A stretch of DNA of 50,333 nucleotides from Gracilariopsis chorda (Eukaryota > Rhodophyta > Florideophyceae > Gracilariales > Gracilariaceae), in NCBI GenBank assembly GCA_003194525.1, contig NBIV01000422.1, positions 1 through 50,333 on the forward strand, read 5' to 3'. A program made the translations under genes and the position numbers. The notes under the pieces are model-generated. The model was not told the origin of the DNA. It ran no database searches and was given only the letters and a program-made list of their open reading frames with translations. Shown piece after piece: positions 28,622 to 38,051 of this stretch. How positions within the stretch are numbered: the first letter of the stretch is position 1; every line of letters starts with the position of its first letter.

Positions 28622-30793
28622 CTACTGAAATTCAAACACTTCCTTAAAAAACTTCATACCAACCCTTTTGTAGAGATCTCCTGCACCTCGCAGCACCTTC
28701 TTCATTCTGAACTCAAATTCGTCGATGTGTAGTTCATGTGCTCCCTTTCCAGCTCCAATTACTTCAGTTGAGGAATGGCTCAGGTTTTCAATCAGGAGAT
28801 TCACTACTTCTGTGGGAATAGCGTGCAGCTGTTTCAGTTTCACTCTCTGACGACCAACGGAGCTCTGTCGTTTTTTCCCGTGCTTTCGACCTGAAATAGC
28901 ACTACCGCGAAGAACTGCATCATGGGCGCTTCGCATAGCCAGTCTCAGGCATGTATAAGCTTCTTCTTCCGACAAATCCCATAACAATCCCTTCAAAGAT
29001 TTAAGCACGAAGTGTGGATCATCGTCGGTGCCGATTAACGCAATTCTCGTGGTGACCAGATTCATGAATGCGTCATTGATATCAGAATACCGTAGGGAGA
29101 TGTACGCACATCGCAATACGTACTCAGCAACGGCGGTTAAGTGAACTGCGATCTCTTGTAGCCGTGTATGACAGTCGTCTTCATACCAGTCTTTCGCGGT
29201 GCTGTTGTTCTTTGAAGAGCAGAACTCCGAGAAGGCATTGGGGCTTGGTAGCAGACGACAAATCGGTGTTGCTCCCAATTTCCTGTACTTATCAAAAAGG
29301 GGTCTGAAGCCGGTGTGAACGAGTACAGAGGATGGATAACGCTCCATTGCGTAGAGAATGTTTTCGAACCGCCCAGGGATAGGCAACATACTCGCAAAGC
29401 GAGAAACATTATCCCAGAATCGCTTCCCACCGTTCCAGAACGTGACACTGCATCCGGTTGCAATTGCAGGAGACGCAGGCAATGTGAGCTTACCATATGA
29501 AACTGAACTCTCTTGCAACTGGTGAATTGTCCAGCGTAGAATGTCTGGTATAGTACCATTGACGACACGTGTGCACCGAAGACCAAGTTCGTCACTTCCC
29601 TCGAGGTTAGAACTGGAATCTTGCTCGGGAATTCTAGTAACCTTTTCCACGCAATGCCATTTAGTAGCGCAGGAACCAGGAAAAGAAAAGCTATCTTTCT
29701 CTAGACGATGTGCTCCGCGCAAAGAGGCTTCTCGGCGGGTTCTACAGTCTGCAGAAATCATAATCTTAGAGCGCTGAAAAAGCCCTTCCCCTTGACATTC
29801 ATCATTGTTTCCGACCGTGGCAACGTCGGACTCCTCGGTTACATCTAACACTTTGCTTACATCATCACCCCTGGTCACATCGATTACCTTGGAGTGCTCG
29901 GCTTCAAAGCCAGAACAACTGGCTTCCTCCAGTCCAGAAACGCTTTCTACTTCCAAGGATTCATCTCCACAACTAGCATCACAGTTTTCTCCACTACAAA
30001 GTTCCTCTGAGTCTGTGCAAACGTATTCCCAGCTACATTCGTCATAGGGCTTGCCGTCCTCATCACCATCACGCTCTTCCTCTTCTTGGAGGGGCTCCTC
30101 GGCGTTGCATTCTGCGGAGTCCGCTTGATCGTCCGCACGTCTTTCAACGCTGTCCACTTGTTGCAGCGCTTGAGTGGGCGCCTCGGCATTGCATTTTGCA
30201 GAGTCTGCGCAAACGTCTTCCCGACGACATTCGTCATAGGGCTTACCGTCCTCATCACCATCACTATCACGCTCATCCACTTCTTGGACGGGCTCCTCGG
30301 CGTTGCATTCTGTGGAGTCCGCTTGATCGTCCGCACGTCTTTCAACGCTGTCCACTTGTTGCAGCGCTTGAGCGGGCGCCTCGGCATTGCATTTTGCAGA
30401 GTCTGCGCAAACGTCTTCCCGACGACATTCGTCATAGCGCTTACCGTCCTCATCACCATCACTATCACGCTCATCCACTTCTTGGACGGGCTCCTCGGCG
30501 TTGCATTCTGTGGATTCCGCTTGATCTTTTGCACGTATTTCAGCGCTGTGTACTTGTTGTAGCGCTTGGGTGGGCGCCTCGTGATTGGCATTCGGCGAAT
30601 GCTCCTTTTGTTTATGGTGCGCACTTTCTTCATTACCATCGGACGTTGTCGTCATTGCGTGCGAAGAATCTTCTTTGCAGGTTTTGCTACCACCACTTGC
30701 GGCATGTGTTCTCTGTCTCTCCGACCTATTATGCAGCGTATTGGGGGGCACTTCTCGCAGTGCGCGAGTTTGAGAACGGGTCACTCGGCTCAT
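28622..30793 (-). CDS. RYPSSVLVHTG-family protein, long paralogue (723 aa), unknown function
   Basis: An intact frame. Residues 1-60 are basic and Ser-rich (MSRVTRSQTRALRE). Residues about 68-245 are an acidic region of three 66-residue repeats (units contain CNAEEPVQEVDERDSDGDED and ECRREDVCADSAKCNAEAP). Residues 250-420 are acidic and less ordered. From about 420 to the end is a globular domain shared with the gene at 31645-33015. Shared blocks include FWNGGKRFWDNVSRFASMLP, NILYAMERYPSSVLVHTG, LPSPNAFSEF, RLQEIAVHLTAVAEYVL, and a C-terminal helix pair (EFEFRMKKVLRGAGDLYKRV). I recognise no known domain and no catalytic signature. It is divergently arranged with its shorter paralogue, and fragments of the same family lie at 21.4 and 22.1 kb. 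Multicopy clustering suggests a mobile or rapidly duplicating family; a nuclear DNA-binding role is a guess. Confidence 0.75.
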   Translation of the reverse strand: MSRVTRSQTRALREVPPNTLHNRSERQRTHAASGGSKTCKEDSSHAMTTTSDGNEESAHHKQKEHSPNANHEAPTQALQQVHSAEIRAKDQAESTECNAEEPVQEVDERDSDGDEDGKRYDECRREDVCADSAKCNAEAPAQALQQVDSVERRADDQADSTECNAEEPVQEVDERDSDGDEDGKPYDECRREDVCADSAKCNAEAPTQALQQVDSVERRADDQADSAECNAEEPLQEEEERDGDEDGKPYDECSWEYVCTDSEELCSGENCDASCGDESLEVESVSGLEEASCSGFEAEHSKVIDVTRGDDVSKVLDVTEESDVATVGNNDECQGEGLFQRSKIMISADCRTRREASLRGAHRLEKDSFSFPGSCATKWHCVEKVTRIPEQDSSSNLEGSDELGLRCTRVVNGTIPDILRWTIHQLQESSVSYGKLTLPASPAIATGCSVTFWNGGKRFWDNVSRFASMLPIPGRFENILYAMERYPSSVLVHTGFRPLFDKYRKLGATPICRLLPSPNAFSEFCSSKNNSTAKDWYEDDCHTRLQEIAVHLTAVAEYVLRCAYISLRYSDINDAFMNLVTTRIALIGTDDDPHFVLKSLKGLLWDLSEEEAYTCLRLAMRSAHDAVLRGSAISGRKHGKKRQSSVGRQRVKLKQLHAIPTEVVNLLIENLSHSSTEVIGAGKGAHELHIDEFEFRMKKVLRGAGDLYKRVGMKFFKEVFEFQ
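30123..30590 (-). repeat. 198-bp in-frame tandem repeat in the acidic N-terminal region
   Basis: Unit starts at 30123, 30321 and 30519 are spaced exactly 198 bases (66 codons). The first two full units are nearly identical and the outer ones diverge. Because the period is a multiple of three the reading frame is kept. Each unit adds an acidic, two-to-four-Cys segment to the protein. Confidence 0.9.
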
Positions 30794-31074
30794 GTTTGGA
30801 TTCTATTCGCGACTCTGAAGACCTTCGAGACACTCCAAACACACACATGACTGGAGTTGCAGCCTTTTATAGATCCCAAGCTGTGGCATGTTTGCATACG
30901 GTTGTGTGCACGAAGAGTAAATGTGTGCGAATTGAATCATTCAATTTGAATGTTGAGCTCCAAGCTCTAAAGAAAACGGTCGCCTAAAGGGGGGTCAAGT
31001 TCGCCATCACAAAAGTTTTGTCGTTGTCAAACGTATGGAAAAAAACGACCTTGAATGAACACCTTCCCTCCTTG
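30794..31074. promoter_or_regulatory. Divergent promoter region, left part
   Basis: This lies between the start of the minus-strand long paralogue (30793) and the tandem duplication. The 851 bases from 30794 to 31644 separate two divergently transcribed paralogues and must hold both promoters. I see no clear TATA element. Confidence 0.4.
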
Positions 31075-31527
31075 GAGACGTTCAGGGCTTTGATGACCGC
31101 CGGTGAGAGCGAACGAACTGGTGTTGGTCGGGTTTGGCATCGTGCATTCACGAGAGCTTCTGCTGGGGCAGATTCGAAAACAGAGGGCAACGCGCCTGCG
31201 GTACAGTTTGGCGGTCTTTTCCTCGTACGTGGCCGTTTATGTACCATCGGCACATATGTTTACAGCCGCTCGCAAAAACTTTACTTGTTCAGCGCACCTC
31301 GAGACGTTTAGGGCTTTGATGACCGCCGGTGAGAGCGAACGAACTGGTGTTGGTCGGGTTTGGCATCGTGCGTTCACGAGAGCTTCTGCTGGGGCAGATT
31401 CGAAAACAGAGGGCAACGCGCATGCGGTACAGTTTGTCGGTCTTTTCCTCTTACGTGGCCGTTTACGTACTATCGGCACATATGTTTACAGCCGCTCGCA
31501 AAAAATTTACTTGTTCAGCGCACCTCC
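31075..31527 (+). repeat. Two 226-bp tandem repeats between divergent paralogues
   Basis: Copy 1 is 31075-31300 and copy 2 is 31301 to about 31527. Both begin GAGACGTT(C/T)AGGGCTTTGATG and end TTGTTCAGCGCACCTC, and they differ at only a handful of bases. Several frames stay open through them, which produces repeated shadow peptides (such as GESERTGVGRVWHRAFTR), but there is no start or domain. The position in the shared promoter region suggests duplicated regulatory sequence or the end repeats of an element. Confidence 0.9.
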
Positions 31528-31644
31528 GTTCGTGGCACCTCTAGCAGGCCGTTTTCCCTTTCTCCCTTCCTGCGTGCTCCCATCGCAGTAGTTTTGAACT
31601 CATACGAGTCTCATTGTGAATTCGTGTAAGAACAAGTCGAGAAC

Positions 31645-33015
31645 GTGAATCAATGTAGCCAGCCAGTCGCTCCGCGCGGAGATAATGAAATCATGAATCC
31701 CTCCAATGGATCTCAAGCGGCGTACACCTCTCGCAAAAGAAGCAGAACTGACGGTGACGGAGAATGGTTCGCGTCCTCGAAGAGACCTAGAACTGTTGGA
31801 GAACATGAACGTTTAGGAAGCAGCATGTGTGATGCTCCGTGTGTACGCAACAAGCATCACAGCTCTCGGCTTCCCCATCGGCTAAGTAGACCTGAAGAGA
31901 AGCCCTCCGCAGTGGTACTCAGCGCTAAGCTACCGGCTGTTTTGGCATGGGCTCGAAAGTTCTTGGACAATCATCTCAACGGCACTCACTCAATCTTGGC
32001 AGACTGGGAAGCGGGGACCGTCAAGGACGCAAGAGATCAAAAGCGGAAAGTTTTGGACGAATTAGTGGTTCCACGAAATGTTCTATTGGACCTGGATAGG
32101 GAGAGGAAGTTCTGGTCTGGAGAATCTCGTTTCTGGACAAATGTTTTTGCTTTTGCGATAAGACTTCCCCCAGCGAAGAACCTACATAATATCCTTGACG
32201 CTATGAATCGCTACCCGTCTTCTGTGCTGGTCCACACTGGAGTTCAAACAATATTCGGATTCGTCAGAAAGCATCGCAAGGAACGAGTGAGAGTCTCGCT
32301 TCCGCGTCCAAACGCGTTCTCGGTATTCGACGGATTCGCAGCAAACGGTCATCCGACGAGCAAGTGGTTCGAGCGCAACTCTTACGGACGAGTTCAAGAG
32401 ATTGCCATCCACATAACCTCGGTTGTAGAATACGTCCTGTGCTGTGCTACTCGTGCTCGTGAAGCAAGTAAGTGTGCAAAGGAAGCACACGCAGCTTTTT
32501 TGAAATCTCTCGTGGAAGACATTCAGCTTTCCCAAGTACGCAACTCATTAGAAGTGATCCTTTTGAGTCCTTTCGTCGTTGCAGAGACCATGGATGTGGA
32601 TTTGGCATCTCAATGCCTTCAGAGGGCAATCGAAGTTGCGAACAGCGCTGTCCTCAAAGGACTGGCAAAAGCTGGACGCAGGTATGGATTGAAGCGAATG
32701 AAATGCACCACGAGGAAGAGGGTTCAGCTTTGGATGATGAGAAGGCTTTTCCCAGAAGTAATGGACATGACTATGATAGAGTTAAAGAACGCGATTTCTC
32801 AGACACTTGGCCCTGCAGACAAGGAGGAAGGCTTAGGCTCCGACTTGGTTGAGCTACAATTGACCAGGCTCTTGCGGGCAATGGAGAAGCTGTTCATCAA
32901 CATCGGAGATTCATACTTCGGCGAACAATTTAAGATAAGTTCGGCAACCATACTGAGCAACGACGTACAGCGTCTGCTGTCTTCAAAACCATACAAGTTC
33001 ACAGAATCTAGGTAG
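31645..33015 (+). CDS. RYPSSVLVHTG-family protein, short paralogue (456 aa), unknown function
   Basis: An intact single-exon frame. Residues 1-90 are polar with basic clusters that look like a nuclear signal (SRKRSRTDGDGE, SSKRPRT). The globular domain runs from about 95 to the end. Blocks shared with the 28622-30793 protein include FWSGESRFWTNVFAFAIRLP, NILDAMNRYPSSVLVHTG (about residue 182), LPRPNAFSVF, RVQEIAIHITSVVEYVLCC, LQRAIEVANSAVLKGLAKAG and a basic GRRYGLKRMKCTTRKRVQLW. It ends QRLLSSKPYKFTESR, a tail also found in the deleted copy at 22130-22330 but not in the long paralogue. It lacks the acidic repeat region of the long paralogue. No known family is recognised. Confidence 0.75.
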   Translation: MNQCSQPVAPRGDNEIMNPSNGSQAAYTSRKRSRTDGDGEWFASSKRPRTVGEHERLGSSMCDAPCVRNKHHSSRLPHRLSRPEEKPSAVVLSAKLPAVLAWARKFLDNHLNGTHSILADWEAGTVKDARDQKRKVLDELVVPRNVLLDLDRERKFWSGESRFWTNVFAFAIRLPPAKNLHNILDAMNRYPSSVLVHTGVQTIFGFVRKHRKERVRVSLPRPNAFSVFDGFAANGHPTSKWFERNSYGRVQEIAIHITSVVEYVLCCATRAREASKCAKEAHAAFLKSLVEDIQLSQVRNSLEVILLSPFVVAETMDVDLASQCLQRAIEVANSAVLKGLAKAGRRYGLKRMKCTTRKRVQLWMMRRLFPEVMDMTMIELKNAISQTLGPADKEEGLGSDLVELQLTRLLRAMEKLFINIGDSYFGEQFKISSATILSNDVQRLLSSKPYKFTESR

Positions 33016-34385
33016 CTGATTACGGCGCTTGACCTCGAGAACGATTCTGCTGGTGTACTGAAGACAAACCGAATCTCTACGACAAACTCACCAGCTTATC
33101 CGCCACACTGTTGTTGAACTGCATTCTCTGCGATTAATTCATATTCCAGAACCAGCTTCCGGACTAAGAGCTGCAGCTACATAAATGCTAAAACGCAATG
33201 CGGTGCATATTGACAGAGCAGACGAGAATGAGTTTGTCCTCGAGCATGCGGGGCCCGCAACAGTTTAGCGTATGCTTTGAGATTACCAGCGGATACACGA
33301 AAATGGAGGGGCTTGCCCCCCTCACGGCGATTGGAAAGCGCCGAACGTTTCGTACGAGACCAGAATCTGATCTCGTCATTGCAACGAGACGTTGCTTCCG
33401 ATCTGTCCTTGAACCGTGCGACGTGAGACTGTCCACGTCGACGCGTCGCTGTGTCTTCTGCCACACTTCCAACTTCATAAGTGTAGAGATCTAGACACAG
33501 GTGGAACGAAATGGAGCACGGCTTTCACAGGCGATTCGAGAGCAGAATCTGAAGGATCCCATTCGCTATAACTGAATCTTGATAGCTCCGTGTTTGAACA
33601 TTAATCACCTCACTGAAACTTACTATTGCGATTTGCAAACCACTTTAATGCTTTTGCCCCGTTTTCTATAGCCCCCATATCATACCTGCACTCGGCCCAA
33701 CTGCTCACGCTCGTCCTACAGGCATTTCGGAGATATGCACGATCGATTCACCTTTAAAGTGGCTGTTTACATATGATACCTCTCGCATTACTATGAATCG
33801 CATTATATGTTTGTACGAGACCGGTGTTGATGGCGAAAGAGAGGAAGCTGCACACGGACACATCGCTTCTCTCTATATCTCAGTTGGGCACGGAAGTGGC
33901 GAACCGATTGCGCCGGCCATATGGTACGAGAATGCTTCCGCTGCGCAACAGGAGGCTAGTAGTTTTTACTGGCATCTTGCCCTTTTGCTAAGGGAAGTGG
34001 GGGTTTGACCGCTCCCACATCACTGAGAGTCTCGACTGAACGCTAAAGCGGTTGTATGGGCCGCATTGGTCGTGTGAGCTGATGATCCAATGAACATGGT
34101 GCATGTGTGCAGGTTTTCTGCGGGTAGTGAGCTCACGAAAATTGGGCTTTGTTAGGACGTTCATATTTCATGCTCCACGAATGGCATACTGTTACGCAGG
34201 TACGTCAAATGGGTGAGATAGCCGCCCGATTGACAGCTTCCGCTCTCACTCCCTCGCCATGCGTCGGTCGATGCATGTCATCGTCACTGAAACCCGTGAC
34301 GAGCTTTGGACACATTCGCGGCACACTATGAAACACATTCCGCGTGAAGGCGTTCCAAAAAAAACCCTCAAAACCATACGAATGA
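33016..34385. other. No recognisable gene
   Basis: Frames at 33177-33494 (both strands) and 33793-34008 (+) are short and carry no motif. Part may be 3' flank of the family gene. The end of the interval, 34.2-34.38 kb, may be eroded retrotransposon sequence preceding the RT tail. Confidence 0.35.
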
Positions 34386-34679
34386 ACGCTTACGAAGGCT
34401 GAAAGCTCAAAACGCACGAAGTACACATCTCTGTGTTGCGCGAACAATATTGACTTTGCGCCAGTTGGCTTCGATGTTCATGGAGGCGTTGGACAGTCGG
34501 CGAAGCGGTTCTTCCGGCGGGTAGCGGAGTACGCGAGTGGCATCAAAGGAACAAACCCCATCACGGAATACCATTCTCTTGTGCTGCGGCTGGAGAGAAT
34601 CGTCCTGCAGCTTACAGCGGCGGCTGTCAACCGCCGTCGCTTACTGCATCCCATAAGAACAAACGCATTGCTTGCGTAG
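34386..34679 (+). pseudogene. Reverse-transcriptase C-terminal fragment (non-LTR-like)
   Basis: The frame is open from 34386 to TAG at 34677. It reads DFAPVGFDVHGGVGQSAKRF, then FRRVAEYASGIKG and ITEYHSLVLRLERIVLQLTA, ending AAVNRRRLLHP. This matches the end of many LINE-type and related reverse transcriptase proteins: a (F)xP(F/G)xxxxxGxxGxxAxxFxxxL block, then a helical H...L...I...A..R segment. The RT core is absent. A 20-bp palindrome and A-rich sequence follow, as in a 3' untranslated end. The identification rests on this tail only. Confidence 0.5.
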
Positions 34680-34711
34680 TCAACGCTGCTAGTGTCTATG
34701 GGACCGGCCGG

Positions 34712-34731
34712 TTGGCCTCATATGAGGCCAA
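34712..34731. repeat. 20-bp perfect palindrome
   Basis: TTGGCCTCATATGAGGCCAA is its own reverse complement. It lies 33 bases after the RT-tail stop codon and is followed by A-rich sequence (CCAAAAAATTAGAAAAAAC). It may be part of the retrotransposon 3' end. Confidence 0.8.
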
Positions 34732-35074
34732 ATCTATTTCCAAAAAATTAGAAAAAACGTCCTCATTCAGGGCGTTCAATGCGTTTTCTGTTATCTAAAT
34801 AAAAAGAGATTCTTGTTTGCGTAAACTCTCTACAGGGTATTAACAATATTTGGGAATTCTTGTGGAATTTGGGCGGATTTATGCGGTATTTTCGTTTGAT
34901 TTACAGGATTGAAACACATTTATCCAACGCAATGCCGCCAAATTCAACCGCCAGCTGCCGGGCAAACTTGATTCTTCAGGCCCGGCCCGGCCCAGCTCGC
35001 CCACGTCTCTCTTAATTTTGCCGGCATGGTGCACAAGTGCTTGTTTTGCGACGAAACGCATGATGGAAAGTAAG

Positions 35075-35725
35075 TTACCCTTTACCCCTTGGTATCAATC
35101 TACTCATCTCTAACATGATCCTTTTGCCCTGCTGCAAGTTCCGTAATCTTTGCAGAACCTGCCCGCTCACCTTTTGTTGCTTCCAAACTACAAAAAACCT
35201 TCGAAACATTTGTTCAAAACTCTTCGTGAATCCTGTCCCCTTTTTCAGCACGACCAGAGAGCTTTCAACCATCAGTCGCACTTTTCCATACCAGTATGCG
35301 CTTTCACCAATGATGTTCTCTTCCTTTGATATCAGATTGCGATAGTAACCGATCCATGCATCCTGTTTGTTCCTCTCTCGTCGGTCGTAATATTTGTACA
35401 CCGTAGCTCCATCAATCCCGATAGCAAGAGGAAGTCCCTTGCATATGTCAAGAATTCCGTCAAATGCTTTCCTGTTTTCGAAACACAGCTCAGTATCAGT
35501 GCCCAACCCCGCGTGCGTCAGTAACATATGTTCAGCATTTTGCCCATGCACCGCTCTTGCTTTAAATGAGAGTTACTTGTCTGCTCCCCTCAAGAAGCGC
35601 TTATCCCTCGTTGTATACACCAATAGGCTTTCGTTGTGCAAAATGATACCCAGAACTCCGAAAACATCTGGCGTGATTCCATTCACCCACCATATGTCAT
35701 CAATTAGAAACAGACATTTGTGCGT
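35075..35725 (-). pseudogene. NB-ARC NTPase domain fragment (NLR-like)
   Basis: Minus-strand reading gives the second half of an NB-ARC nucleotide-binding switch domain. KCLFLIDDIW (about 35719-35690) is the kinase-2/Walker B motif with two Asp. LLVYTTRDKRFL (about 35630-35595) is the sensor RNBS-B block. GILDICKGLPLAIGIDGATV (about 35470-35420) is the GLPLA block of the ARC1 subdomain, followed by AWIGYYRNLI. One in-frame TAA interrupts it near 35570. The P-loop is not found upstream; frames at 35731-36123 could hold diverged N-terminal sequence. Together with NB-ARC/WD40 remnants at 48.9-49.8 kb on the same strand, it shows that this genome carries NLR-type genes. Confidence 0.75.
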
Positions 35726-35730
35726 ATATG

Positions 35731-36123
35731 TCATATGTTATATGTCAGCGTTCGGCAATGATTCAACTTGAATGCTTTGGAGCAATCGCAATCATGACGT
35801 CGGCAAAAGCATTTGATTTGTCGGCAATGGAATATGTCAAGTGACGTGTCGAACGCAGACGAATGCAAGCAGCGAAGCTCCGTGTTCTCGGATATGATGT
35901 GGGCGCATTCGCATGCTTTCGTGGCCCGAAAAGTTGACTGTCGTTTGCGAGATACCGATGCATTAGGATCTTCATATTCCTTCTTGTTATCATCAATCCC
36001 ACACTTGAGCTCCTCAATAAGGAAATCAGCAAGAACGTCGTAAATGCTATCCAACGAATATCGCCCCGTTCCCTTATGTTTGTCCTCAAGTATACCTCTC
36101 AGTACTGAGTATACAACGAACAC
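35731..36123 (-). pseudogene. Possible upstream part of the NB-ARC gene
   Basis: A 130-codon minus-strand frame directly upstream of the NB-ARC motifs. The first 45 residues look structured (GRYSLDSIYDVLADFLIEEL). The second half is Cys/His-rich in this frame (CFCRRHDCDCSKA), and another frame (35763-36089) overlaps it. No P-loop is seen. Whether it joins the NB-ARC piece through an intron or a frameshift is unclear. Confidence 0.3.
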
Positions 36124-36375
36124 ACCGTCGTCGCGGTGGAATCCTTCCGTTAAGCCTTACAGAACTTGCTGAATAACGTAGCCCAAATACTTTGGACCAA
36201 GAATAAGAACAACAGAAGTAAGAGTCCTCTTGGCAGAATCCCGAATTCCACTTCTTCGCGACCGTAGTGCGTTCGTCACAGGGGTAACCAATAGAGGGAT
36301 TAACGTGTCTATTCTGGCAAGGCCAGTGCTACCTTGGAGTTGTGCTTATCGAAGATCTAAACTTGATAAGAAGCA

Positions 36376-38001
36376 TTGCCGTTCATTCTGGAAACGCGGT
36401 ATTGCCAATGGTCGTGTGGCCTTATAATCATGCGCTGGATGAGTGAGATCTTTGGTGATCTGATAGACACTCGTCAATGGTCGGGAGCGATTATTCGTTG
36501 CGGGAAATCGGATGATCTGAGATTGGCAGCTTCTGTGAAACGCAAATCTACGCAGGAGAAGGAAGCACAAAGCGTTTTGACAGAAAGAGTGACCATTTTG
36601 CGAAGGACAAGGGGCATCATGAGGGATATTCGTGCCCTGAGCTTGGCTTTTGCTGACGAAACCTGCATTTTACTGCGCTCTTGAATGTCGAGCTTGAAGG
36701 TTGTAAAAGGCGACGAAACTGAACTTTCTAAGCGATGGGTTTTCCAAATGTTGCAATTCTTTTTGTACAGGAAGAAGTTTGATGAAGAAATGACCGGTGA
36801 AGAGGCCTACAAGTTGCTGCGACGCACGATGCTTCAAGAGTTCGAGATGGGTGTACCATCCGTACATGACTATGACTTGTGGCATTCATGCAAGGGCTGC
36901 AAAATGTACTGAGCATTGGTTTAAAGGCCAGACCGATCAATTCTATTTCTTGCTTGGGAAATGGTTGGCGGGCTCAAAACCACCACCGCGATGTTCTACC
37001 GAGGATTGTACGTTTGCTAGTGAAAGGCCCGGGGCATTCTGCAGGGAACTTTACGGTTGTCGCATACGAGGCTGTTTCAGAAGAGGGGTGAAGGAGCTCT
37101 ACTTTTGCGAGAGCCATCGATGCACATATCAAGGTCCAACTCGCAAGAATCCCAGAATGGAAGGGACCGATATTTGCAAAGTTCATGCTTGCCTCTACTG
37201 TCCTGCGCACGGGATTGTTCCCGTGCTACCGAGGAACGGCAGGAGCTTGTGAGAATCACTCTTGTCGAGACAATGGCTGTTCAAATGTATTTCTTGGTCC
37301 AACTGTACCATTCTATACGAGACATTGTTGTCGCCTCTGTCTTCAGTACGCTCACAGAGACCCTGACTGTATGAGATCTGCACATCGAGTTGGAGCTTCT
37401 CAGTTGTGTATGGAACACAAGTGCTCGGTTCAAGAATGTGACAAAATCCGGGACCTACACCATGGTTTCCAACTATACTGCGTACACCATTGCTGTATTG
37501 AGTGCGATGGTACTCGTGAAGTAGTTGACTTCACCATGCCCGAATCAAGACTGTGTGTCCAGCATCGATGTGCAAGCCTTCTAGATAGACAACTTCGTGG
37601 TTCGCGAAGAGATGGTAACTCTCAGTTCTGCAATTCTCACATATGTGGCTTTTGTCGTGAGGAAGGCCTGTCTTTGGATAAGTTTGTAGTAGATTGTGCA
37701 CCTTGGAACGTTTGCAGTCGCCATCGTTTATGCGCGCAGCTTGCTTCAAGCGGGGAGACCTGTAATGAAAGAGTATGTTCCTCGAGCGCAAAGTACTGCG
37801 AGAAGCACCAGACACGGAGCAGAAGACTTGAAGAGCATCGGGTAAGGCCTGGAACAAGTATGCAATGCGAAGGTACAACATCCAAAGGGCGTAGATGCAA
37901 AGCAACTAGGCCTTGCGATAAGGTACCATTCTATTGTACGGCTCACAGAGCTCAGAAACCTGATTCCGAGTCGGAATCGGAATCAGAATTGGGATCAGGA
38001 G
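36376..38001 (+). pseudogene. Cys/His-array zinc-binding protein, frameshifted
   Basis: A coding region split across three + frames. Frame 1 (36376-36912, one internal TGA at 36682) gives a helical N-terminal part. Frame 2 (about 36900-37230) starts the Cys array: RCSTEDCTFASERPGAFCRE, CRIRGCFRRGVKELYFCESH, ICKVHACLYC. Frame 3 (about 37215-38001) continues it: CSVQECDKIR, LYCVHHCCIECDGTREV, QFCNSHICGFCREEG and CEGTTSKGRRCKATRPCDKV. The repeating unit is roughly CxxxxCxxxR...G..(F/Y)CxxHxC, eight or more times, ending in an SESESESEL tail. GTGAGT at 38002 could be a splice donor. Cys-cluster arrays of this style occur with KDZ transposases in fungi, but no KDZ core is visible here. Two single-base frame changes make the gene non-functional unless they are sequence errors. 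Confidence 0.6.
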
Positions 38002-38051
38002 GTGAGTCTTACGAGTGCCGTCGTTCATTCGTGACGACGCCGTGTCACTGC

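Noticed and set aside
30086..30987. Plus-strand ORFs (158 and 263 aa) with repeated hydrophobic peptides opposite the long paralogue
   Set aside because: They are the antisense of the 198-bp acidic repeats. The minus-strand frame is 723 codons long, has a paralogue and explains the sequence.
31018..31629. Repeated peptides GESERTGVGRVWHRAFTR in several + ORFs
   Set aside because: They only reflect the 226-bp tandem DNA repeat. No start, domain or consistent frame supports a protein.
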